Shown here one piece after another: positions 56,595 through 64,000 of a stretch of DNA of 64,000 nt; position 1 is the stretch's first letter; each line of letters starts with the position of its first letter. A model generated the notes under the pieces. The model worked only from the letters and a program-made list of their open reading frames with translations, was not told the origin of the DNA and did no database searches. The stretch covers positions 1 to 64,000 of the forward strand of contig CACNRH010000002.1 in NCBI GenBank assembly GCA_902622825.1. The letters are read 5' to 3'. This stretch comes from an uncultured Pelagibacteraceae bacterium. GTDB taxonomy: Bacteria > Pseudomonadota > Alphaproteobacteria > Pelagibacterales > Pelagibacteraceae. The position numbers and the translations under genes are program-made.

Positions 56595-57522
56595 AATATT
56601 TTTAGCAGCCCCAAGAGGATTTTGTGCTGGCGTTGAAAGGGCAATTGAAATAGTAAATCAAGCCATTAAAAAATATGGAACACCAGTATACGTTAGACAT
56701 GAGATAGTTCATAACAAGCACGTCGTTGAAACTTTAAAAAGTAAAGGAGCAATATTTGTCGAAGAATTGTCGGAAATAGAAGATAAAACTCGTCCAGTGA
56801 TTTTTTCTGCTCATGGAGTGCCTAAAAAGGTGCCTGAAGAAGCGAAATTAAATAATTTAACTTTTGTAGACGCAACTTGTCCCTTGGTATCTAAAGTACA
56901 CAGAGAGTCAGAGCAAAACTTTAGAAAAGGTTACGATATAATTCTTATTGGGCACAAAAATCATCCAGAAGTTGTTGGAACTATGGGTCAGTTGCCTGAA
57001 AAAGCTATAACGTTAGTAGAAACTGTTGGGGATGTAAAAAATTTAAAAAAAGAAAAATTTAAAAAAAACCTTTCGTACATAACTCAAACAACTTTGTCAT
57101 TAGATGATACCACTGAAATTATTGGGGAGTTAAAAAAAAAGTTTCCAATGATAAAAGGACCAGTCAAAGAGGACATTTGTTATGCAACAACAAACAGACA
57201 GTTAGCAGTCAAAAAAATAGCACCTAATTGTGATATGTTTTTTATAATTGGTAGCAGAAATTCATCCAATTCTTTAAGACTTGTTGAGGTTGCTAAAAAA
57301 GCCGGCTGTCAAAAATCTGAACTTATTCACCATGGCAAAGAATTGCCCTTTGATAAAATTGAGAAGTGCAAAACTATTGGCATCTCCTCTGGAGCCTCAG
57401 CCCCCGAAATTTTAGTCAATGAATTGATGAAAAAAATCAAAGCTAAATTTGAAATTAAAATTGAGGAAGTGAAAGTCGCAGAGGAAAAGGTTGTTTTTAA
57501 ATTACCCAAAGAATTAAATTAA
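56578..57522 (+). CDS. ispH: 4-hydroxy-3-methylbut-2-enyl diphosphate reductase
   Basis: APRGFCAGVERAIEIV, DATCPLVSKVHRE, ISSGASAPE. Confidence 0.97.
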   Translation: MKSEIKIFLAAPRGFCAGVERAIEIVNQAIKKYGTPVYVRHEIVHNKHVVETLKSKGAIFVEELSEIEDKTRPVIFSAHGVPKKVPEEAKLNNLTFVDATCPLVSKVHRESEQNFRKGYDIILIGHKNHPEVVGTMGQLPEKAITLVETVGDVKNLKKEKFKKNLSYITQTTLSLDDTTEIIGELKKKFPMIKGPVKEDICYATTNRQLAVKKIAPNCDMFFIIGSRNSSNSLRLVEVAKKAGCQKSELIHHGKELPFDKIEKCKTIGISSGASAPEILVNELMKKIKAKFEIKIEEVKVAEEKVVFKLPKELN

Positions 57523-58490
57523 TGGCTGTTTATACAAAGTTAGATCGATCATCAATCGAAAAGATACTATCAAATTATAGATTGGGAAGTTTAGATAATT
57601 TCAAAGGTATAGAGGAGGGAATTGAAAATACTAACTATTTTTTGTCAATAAATAATAAAAAATATATTTTAACAATATATGAAAAAAGAGTAAAATCAAA
57701 AGACCTTCCCTTTTTTTCTAGCCTAATGACATCATTAAACAATGCTGGTTTTAAGTGCCCAATTCCAATAATTAATAATTCAAATAAATCTATTTCTAAT
57801 TTCAACGGTAAAAACTTGATGATTGTCTCTTTCATTGAGGGGAAAGCCAAAAAAAACCTATCTCCTGATAATTGTAAATCCATAGGTATTGAAGTTGCAA
57901 AAATGCACGACCTGACTAAAGATTTTAAAATAAAAAGAAAAAATGATTTATCAGTAAACTCTTGGAGAAATTTATTCGATACTGTTAAAGACAAATGCTC
58001 AGATATTCACGATGATTTACCAAATTTGATTGAAGAAAATTTAAATAGTGTTGAACAAAATTGGCCTGAAAGTTTGCCAAAAGGAATAATTCACGCTGAT
58101 TTATTTCATGACAATATTTTTTTTAAACAAGATCGTTTAAGCGGAATAATTGACTTTTATTTTTCTTGTGAAGATTTCTACGCTTTCGAAATAGCTATTT
58201 GTTTTAATGCCTTGTGCTTTGATGGCGTTAAAGAAAATTTAAGTTTTAATATTACAAAGGCGAAAAAGTTTATTGATGGTTATTCGTCAGTAAGAAAAAT
58301 AACTGACGAGGAAAAAAGCAATATTAAGATTTTATCTCAGGGAGCATCTTTAAGATTTTTGTTAACAAGAGTTTTTGATGCATTAAATACTGTTGAGGGT
58401 GCTATGGTAAAAAATAAAGATCCTATTGAATATCTAAAAAGATTAGAGTTTCACAAAAACTCAAAAAATTTTGAGGATTATTTCTTTTAA
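57522..58490 (+). CDS. thrB: homoserine kinase (ThrB2-type)
   Basis: APH-like kinase: GIEEGIENTNYFL, IHADLFHDNIFF, GIIDFYFSCED. Confidence 0.9.
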   Translation: MAVYTKLDRSSIEKILSNYRLGSLDNFKGIEEGIENTNYFLSINNKKYILTIYEKRVKSKDLPFFSSLMTSLNNAGFKCPIPIINNSNKSISNFNGKNLMIVSFIEGKAKKNLSPDNCKSIGIEVAKMHDLTKDFKIKRKNDLSVNSWRNLFDTVKDKCSDIHDDLPNLIEENLNSVEQNWPESLPKGIIHADLFHDNIFFKQDRLSGIIDFYFSCEDFYAFEIAICFNALCFDGVKENLSFNITKAKKFIDGYSSVRKITDEEKSNIKILSQGASLRFLLTRVFDALNTVEGAMVKNKDPIEYLKRLEFHKNSKNFEDYFF

Positions 58491-58915
58491 TGAAATTAAA
58501 AATTTACACAGATGGAGCATGTTCCGGAAACCCCGGAAAAGGTGGTTGGGCTGCAATAATATTGGACGATAAAACAATTCAATTTACTATCTCAGGTAGT
58601 GCCGAAAACACTACTAATAATAGAATGGAGTTGACGGCGCCGATAATGGCACTAAAGAAAATAAAAAAAAAATCTGAAATAACAATTATCACAGACTCTC
58701 TTTATGTTAAGGATGGAATAACAGAGTGGATTCAAAAATGGAGGATAAATGGTTGGAAAAACTCAAATAAAAAACCCATTAAAAACAAGGATCTTTGGAT
58801 TAAATTGGATGCGTCTTGTAAAAAACATAAGGTTATGTGGAAGTGGGTAAAGGCTCATGCTGAAGATAAATTCAATAATTTGGCTGATGAGCTAGCTGTC
58901 TCAAAAACTAAATAA
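58490..58915 (+). CDS. rnhA: ribonuclease HI
   Basis: IYTDGACSGNPGKGGWAAI, NNRMELTAPIMAL, VKAHAEDKFNNLAD. Confidence 0.97.
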   Translation: MKLKIYTDGACSGNPGKGGWAAIILDDKTIQFTISGSAENTTNNRMELTAPIMALKKIKKKSEITIITDSLYVKDGITEWIQKWRINGWKNSNKKPIKNKDLWIKLDASCKKHKVMWKWVKAHAEDKFNNLADELAVSKTK

Positions 58916-59396
58916 GGTTTATAAATTTTTCGGCAGAAGTTAAGTCGCATTGGGCTGTCTCTTTCTCTTCTTTTAATAATTTAACTACATTGTTGTCTAT
59001 TAGCATTGAATATCTAGTAGATCTTATTCCAAGACCTTTATCAGATTTATCAATTTCTGCGCCAATAGTTTTTGTAAATTTAAGATAGGGATCCCCAACC
59101 ATTAAAATTTTACCACCAACTTTTTGACTTTCTCCCCATGCTTTCATGACATTTGGATCATTTACAGCTATACATATAATTTGTGTAACTCCCTTTTGTG
59201 TTGCCAGATGATAATTTTTTATAAAACCTGGAAGATGAAGCAATGAACAGGTCTTGGTAAAGGCACCTGGCATGCCTAAAATTATAACTTTTTTATTTTC
59301 ACACAATTCTTGTAAATTAATTTTTTTTATCGAATTATCTTTTTCAATATGAAACAATTCTGATTTTGGTAATTTATCTCCCACCTTTATTTTCAT
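58908..59396 (-). CDS. Prx5-like peroxiredoxin
   Basis: GMPGAFTKTCSLLHLPGF. Confidence 0.93.
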   Translation of the reverse strand: MKIKVGDKLPKSELFHIEKDNSIKKINLQELCENKKVIILGMPGAFTKTCSLLHLPGFIKNYHLATQKGVTQIICIAVNDPNVMKAWGESQKVGGKILMVGDPYLKFTKTIGAEIDKSDKGLGIRSTRYSMLIDNNVVKLLKEEKETAQCDLTSAEKFINLI

Positions 59397-60766
59397 AAAT
59401 TTTTATCTATAACGTATTTTTTTAAATCGCTTAAATTATTTTCCAATACATCAAATTTTTCTTTTTTGTTTGGTAAACTTAAAATCTGTTGGGGTATTGA
59501 AACATCTTTATTTATAGCAATTTTAACAGTTTCAGCAAATTTATATGGATGAGCGGTAGCTAAAATTGCTGTGGGTAAATTATTTTGAATTTTATAGGAC
59601 GCGCCGACGGCTGTTGCAGTGTGAGGATCTATAATAAATCCGAAGTTATTAAAAAAATCTCTTATAATTCTTATTGTATCGTTATCATTAACGGCCTCGG
59701 CCACAAAAAATTTTTTGATTTCATCAAGTTCACTCTTTTCCAGCGAAAATGAGCCTTTGATTTTCAACTCATTCATTAAGTTGTTGACCCTTGCGTCACT
59801 ATAATTTGCAATATCAAATAATAATCTCTCAAAGTTGCTTGAAACTTGTATATCCATACTAGGGGTTAGTGTTGATTTGACTTTGCTAGGTTCGTATTTC
59901 CCAGAATTAATTACTCTAGCTAAAATATCATTCTCATTTGTTGCAACGATAAGTTTTCCCATCGGTAGTCCCATTTTTTTTGCTACGTAACCTGCATAAA
60001 TATCTCCAAAGTTGCCTGTTGGAACAGCAAAATTTGTTTTTTTTGAAAGTTTAAAATAACAATAAAAATAATATACAATTTGACATATTATTCTCGCCCA
60101 ATTAATTGAATTTACGCCTGACATATTAATTTTTTCCCTAAAATCATTATCTGAGAACATTTCTTTTACTGCTTTTTGGCAATCGTCAAAATTACCTTTT
60201 AGTGCAATGTTATAAATATTCTTAGATCCTATAGTTGTCATAATTTTTCTTTGTGTCGGCGAAATTTTGTTGTGTGGATGAAGCACAAAAACATTGATAT
60301 TCTTTTTATCATTCAAAGCAGAAATTGCTGCTGAGCCCGTATCTCCAGAAGTCGCTACTATTATATTTATGACCTTATTCTCTGCTATTTTTAATTCACT
60401 ATAAAGGTTACCTATCACCTGCATTGCTATGTCTTTAAAAGCTAAAGTGGGACCGTGATACAATTCTACAAGAGCTAAATCCTCAAATTTTTTTATTTCA
60501 ACCACTTCATTATGATTAAATTTTGAGTACGATTTTTTAACAATTTTACTAACATCATCTTTAGAAAAATTCTCTTTACAAAAAGAATAAATAATTTCTG
60601 CAGCTAAGTCTAAATAGCTAAGTTTACCTAGTTCGGATATCTCTTCTTCACTAAATCTTATAGGTCCTTTGGGAATAAATAATCCACCATCGGGCGCTAA
60701 ACCTCTTTCAAATATACTTCTAAAATCACAGTTTAGACTTTTATTTCTGGTGCTATAATATTTCAT
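59393..60766 (-). CDS. thrC: threonine synthase
   Basis: YHGPTLAFKDIAMQ, ATSGDTGSAAISAL, PTGNFGDIYAGY. Confidence 0.96.
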   Translation of the reverse strand: MKYYSTRNKSLNCDFRSIFERGLAPDGGLFIPKGPIRFSEEEISELGKLSYLDLAAEIIYSFCKENFSKDDVSKIVKKSYSKFNHNEVVEIKKFEDLALVELYHGPTLAFKDIAMQVIGNLYSELKIAENKVINIIVATSGDTGSAAISALNDKKNINVFVLHPHNKISPTQRKIMTTIGSKNIYNIALKGNFDDCQKAVKEMFSDNDFREKINMSGVNSINWARIICQIVYYFYCYFKLSKKTNFAVPTGNFGDIYAGYVAKKMGLPMGKLIVATNENDILARVINSGKYEPSKVKSTLTPSMDIQVSSNFERLLFDIANYSDARVNNLMNELKIKGSFSLEKSELDEIKKFFVAEAVNDNDTIRIIRDFFNNFGFIIDPHTATAVGASYKIQNNLPTAILATAHPYKFAETVKIAINKDVSIPQQILSLPNKKEKFDVLENNLSDLKKYVIDKNL

Positions 60767-61416
60767 TGTTTTTTTCTAAAGTATAAAAAATATATCAGTA
60801 TGGATAATGCAACAGAATACCATGTTAAAGCATATTTAAGGTGATTGTTTGTCAAATTTGCTGTTATTACTTTAGGAGTAGGTAGATTAGTCTTTTTACC
60901 TTCAAGGAAAATAACATAATTTCTGAAATTTATACCAGTAAATCTCTTCAAATCATTCTGATTCAAAGAAAACCAAACATTTTTGAAAATATCATTTTTT
61001 GGCTTAAACATGTTTGGTTTTGGAATTTCTCTAAATATGCCAACTATCTCATTTTTTTTTATTACATTGATTGATTTTAGGTCTTTGTAATTCTTGTCTA
61101 TCCATCCTCTATTAACTAATACGTGTTCATTAGAATTTGTCATTAATGGTGTGATAACATCAAAACCTGGTTTGCCAGTTTCATTAAGGCTGTAGAGATA
61201 AATTTGTTTATTGAATTTAAATTTTCCTTCAACCGAAACTCTTTGATAGTTTTTTTTAATTAATTTTGAGTATTTTACCGGCTCCGATTTTAATCCAGTA
61301 TTTATTTGATCGATCAAATCAAGTTTCCATTGCAATCTATAAAGTTGCCATGTTCCTAATGAACAGAAAACTGTAATAAAAAAAATAACAAATATGTTAA
61401 ATAATGTTTTTTTCAA
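60763..61416 (-). CDS. SURF1-family cytochrome oxidase assembly protein
   Basis: GTWQLYRLQWKLDLI, VNRGWID, two terminal TMs. Confidence 0.9.
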   Translation of the reverse strand: MKKTLFNIFVIFFITVFCSLGTWQLYRLQWKLDLIDQINTGLKSEPVKYSKLIKKNYQRVSVEGKFKFNKQIYLYSLNETGKPGFDVITPLMTNSNEHVLVNRGWIDKNYKDLKSINVIKKNEIVGIFREIPKPNMFKPKNDIFKNVWFSLNQNDLKRFTGINFRNYVIFLEGKKTNLPTPKVITANLTNNHLKYALTWYSVALSILIYFLYFRKKQ

Positions 61417-61423
61417 TTATTTC

Positions 61424-62215
61424 TTAGCTACCCCAGATGTAAATTGCAGCAAATAAAAATAACCATACGACATCAACAAAATGCCAGTACCAGGCTGCTG
61501 CTTCAAATCCAAAGTGATGATCAGGTTTAAAATGTCCTTTCATTGATCTATATAGACAGACTGCTAAGAAGATCGTACCCACTATAACATGGAAACCGTG
61601 AAAGCCTGTAGCCATATAAAAAGTGGAACCGTAAATATTTTGTGAAATTGTAAAAGTTGCATGATGATATTCATATGCTTGAAAACAAGTGAATATAAAA
61701 CCAAGAAAAACAGTGGCCATTAACCCATTTACTAATCCTTTTCGGTCATTTTCCAACATAGCATGGTGTGCCCATGTTACTGTGGTGCCCGATAATAATA
61801 AAATTAAAGTGTTAATTAATGGTATGTCCCATGGATCAAAGGTTTTAATGTCTGCTGGAGGCCAAACATTTCCAATAGCCTCGGTTGGAAAGAGGCTAGC
61901 GTTGTAAAAAGCCCAAAACCAAGCAACAAAAAACATTACTTCAGAGGCGATAAATAATGTCATGCCGTACCTATGTCCAATTTGGACAACAACAGTATGA
62001 TGACCTTGTTTTTCGGCCTCCTCTATGACATCTCTAAACCACATAAAGGATCCGTAAATTAACAAAGCTGTACCAACTAGCAGTAACCACAAGGTTTTCG
62101 TGTGAAAATAATAAACCGCCCCGAACGCAAGTATTAGAGATGCAAATGACGCAAAAATTGGCCAGGGACTTGGGTCAACTAAATGGAAATCGTGTTTTTT
62201 TTCTCCAGAGGACAT
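61424..62215 (-). CDS. coxC: cytochrome c oxidase subunit III
   Basis: HDFHLVDPSPWPI, FHGFHVIVGTIFL, WYWHFVDVVWLFLF. Confidence 0.97.
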   Translation of the reverse strand: MSSGEKKHDFHLVDPSPWPIFASFASLILAFGAVYYFHTKTLWLLLVGTALLIYGSFMWFRDVIEEAEKQGHHTVVVQIGHRYGMTLFIASEVMFFVAWFWAFYNASLFPTEAIGNVWPPADIKTFDPWDIPLINTLILLLSGTTVTWAHHAMLENDRKGLVNGLMATVFLGFIFTCFQAYEYHHATFTISQNIYGSTFYMATGFHGFHVIVGTIFLAVCLYRSMKGHFKPDHHFGFEAAAWYWHFVDVVWLFLFAAIYIWGS

Positions 62216-62217
62216 AA

Positions 62218-62775
62218 TTAAACTTTACCACCTTTTTCGTAATAATCAGACGAAAAAAAAGTGAAAGATAATGTCACATCTGATATTTCATTAGTTTTGC
62301 TGTCATCAACTACCTCGGGGTCTAGAAAGAATGTCAAAACAAAGTTCTTTTTTTCTCCAGGCTTTAAAGTCTGTTTTTCAAAACAAAAACAACCAATCTT
62401 ATTTAAATAAATACCAAATGGAGAAGGTGATACATTAAATGTTGCTGAACCAGACGATAATTTAGCTGAATTATTCTCAACAAAAAAATTAACATTGTGG
62501 ATTTCTCCTGGTTTAAGTTTTAGAGTATTTTTTTCAGGATAAAACTTCCAATCAAGGTTGCCGTTAGAATTAGTATCAAATCTGATCTTGTAATCTTGGT
62601 TGACTATAATTTTTGGGATTTCTTTATTGGACGCATTTTGAGTTGTACCTCCGAAACCAGTTACTCTACAAAATAAGTCATAAAGTGGAACAGAAGCAAA
62701 AGACAAACCCAGCATTATTAAAAAAATCAATACTAATATAATTGGTGTTAATCTTCTATTGCTGAAACTTATCAT
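62218..62775 (-). CDS. ctaG: cytochrome c oxidase assembly protein CtaG/Cox11
   Basis: FASVPLYDLFCRVTGFGGTTQ, IGCFCFEKQTLKPGE. Confidence 0.95.
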   Translation of the reverse strand: MISFSNRRLTPIILVLIFLIMLGLSFASVPLYDLFCRVTGFGGTTQNASNKEIPKIIVNQDYKIRFDTNSNGNLDWKFYPEKNTLKLKPGEIHNVNFFVENNSAKLSSGSATFNVSPSPFGIYLNKIGCFCFEKQTLKPGEKKNFVLTFFLDPEVVDDSKTNEISDVTLSFTFFSSDYYEKGGKV

Positions 62776-62882
62776 ATTTCCCTGTTATAAATTCCTATAT
62801 TGTAAAAAGTCATTAAGAATAAAAAAACTATAAAGATAATCAAGGCAAAGGCAGTAATCATATTTTTTTTTTTATTTTTCAT
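62772..62882 (-). CDS. 36-aa single-TM small protein, not in the ORF track
   Basis: MKNKKKNMITAFALIIFIVFLFLMTFYNIGIYNREI; ATGA overlaps with both ctaB stop and cox11 start. Confidence 0.75.
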   Translation of the reverse strand: MKNKKKNMITAFALIIFIVFLFLMTFYNIGIYNREI

Positions 62883-63796
62883 ATTTGGTAGATGGTATCT
62901 ATAAGTAAAAATAAGAAAAGAAAAAATAGATACATTATAGAATACGTAAATATTTTTTTGGCTAATAAATTTGATTTTTTCTGGTTTTTAGCTTCATTCA
63001 AGTTATAGCATAAATAAATATAATATGATGTTAGAGCGCTACTTAATACAAAGTAATAAAGTGTAACCATTTCAAAGTAATACATGGATAATACTGGCAT
63101 TAGCATCAATAAAGAGTAAACAAAGATATTTTTTTTTGTTTTGTCAGTCCCGGATATTAATGGCAACATTGGTATATTTGCTTTTTTATAATCCTCTGAT
63201 TTATAAAGACTTAGGGCCCAAAAATGTGAAGGTGTCCACAAAAAAATAAGTAAAAAAAGTATCATTGGCTCAGCTGATAAATTCCCTGTTGCTATGGACC
63301 ATCCAATTACTGGAGGTAATGCTCCCGCAGCCCCGCCGATTACTATATTTTGCGGTGTCTTCCTTTTTAACCAAACTGTATATATAAAAAAGTAAAAGCT
63401 AATTGTTAAAAATAACAAAAAGGCTGAAATAAAATTTGACGAAAAATAAAGAAGTGAAATTGAAATTAAGCTGAGAATTATCCCAAAGCTTAAAGCTTGA
63501 TTTTTTTTAACTTTGCCAATCGGAATTGGTCTCAAACAAGTTCTTGACATCAGTGCATCTAAATCGGACTCATACCACATATTTAGAGTTCCTGCTGCTC
63601 CAGCACCTAAAGAAACAGCTAAAAGTGAAACTATTGCCGTAATAATATCCACCTCGGTAGGGGCTATCACTAGACCAACCATACAAGTAAAAAGAACTAA
63701 TGACATGACTCTTGGTTTCATTAAACTAAAAAAGTATTTAAAGTTTTCTACTGAAACTGAAGACTCTCTTTTAGATTTTATCGCGTAAGGTATCAA
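62879..63796 (-). CDS. ctaB: protoheme IX farnesyltransferase (heme O synthase)
   Basis: NMWYESDLDALMSRTCLRPIPIG, TPSHFWALSLYKSEDY. Confidence 0.96.
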   Translation of the reverse strand: MIPYAIKSKRESSVSVENFKYFFSLMKPRVMSLVLFTCMVGLVIAPTEVDIITAIVSLLAVSLGAGAAGTLNMWYESDLDALMSRTCLRPIPIGKVKKNQALSFGIILSLISISLLYFSSNFISAFLLFLTISFYFFIYTVWLKRKTPQNIVIGGAAGALPPVIGWSIATGNLSAEPMILFLLIFLWTPSHFWALSLYKSEDYKKANIPMLPLISGTDKTKKNIFVYSLLMLMPVLSMYYFEMVTLYYFVLSSALTSYYIYLCYNLNEAKNQKKSNLLAKKIFTYSIMYLFFLFLFLLIDTIYQI

Positions 63797-63797
63797 T

Positions 63798-64000
63798 TTA
63801 TTTTATTTTAGGAAGCTCTTCAAAAGTATGAAAAGGTGGCGGTGACGCAACTGTCCATTCTAAAGTTGTAGCTCCTTCTCCCCATGGATTTTTTTCTGCT
63901 GATTGTTTTTTTATGAACGCATATAGTATATTTACCAAAAATACTGCTACTCCTATTAATGAAATATAAGAGCCAATTGATGAAACGTAATTCCATCCCG
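63798..64000 (-). CDS. coxA: cytochrome c oxidase subunit I, C-terminal fragment cut by window edge
   Basis: Translation ends ...[29 protein letters not shown], typical CoxA C-terminus. Confidence 0.92.
   Translation of the reverse strand, partial: GWNYVSSIGSYISLIGVAVFLVNILYAFIKKQSAEKNPWGEGATTLEWTVASPPPFHTFEELPKIK

Overview
AT-rich, extremely compact alphaproteobacterial window whose gene content and order look like the SAR11/Pelagibacterales clade (inference from gene content, not a database match). Almost all of it is core genome: yqeY-dnaG-rpoD, carAB, trxB, aspartate aminotransferase, uvrB/uvrC with a pteridine-reductase-like SDR and folB, pgsA, ilvE, a MarR + OmpR/EnvZ-type regulator block, lgt, prs, rplY, pth, ychF, bc1 complex (petABC), hemF, greA, one tRNA-Gln(TTG), ispE, rnhB-ccrM, mutY, dciA-like/dsbA-like/smc, the F0 ATP synthase genes, a retinal cluster (crtI-crtB-crtY-blh), ispH-thrB-rnhA, thrC, surf1-cox3-cox11-ctaB and the 3' end of coxA. 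Only the first ~4 kb looks accessory. Main points to check: (1) an SMC of 814 aa with intact ATPase heads but no recognisable hinge; (2) a 12.5-kb co-oriented run joining dciA/smc, F0 ATPase, retinal biosynthesis and ispH with no gap above ~15 bp; (3) divergent genes whose start codons overlap in a palindromic ATGCAT (mutY/dciA), and another pair 4 bp apart; (4) four convergent gene pairs sharing a palindromic TTAA stop, three of them with the same 9-mer TTAATTGTT; (5) a 36-aa membrane ORF missing from the ORF track, between ctaB and cox11; (6) a hairpin containing GAATC directly against the ccrM start codon. No CRISPR, IS element, prophage or rhodopsin gene was seen.
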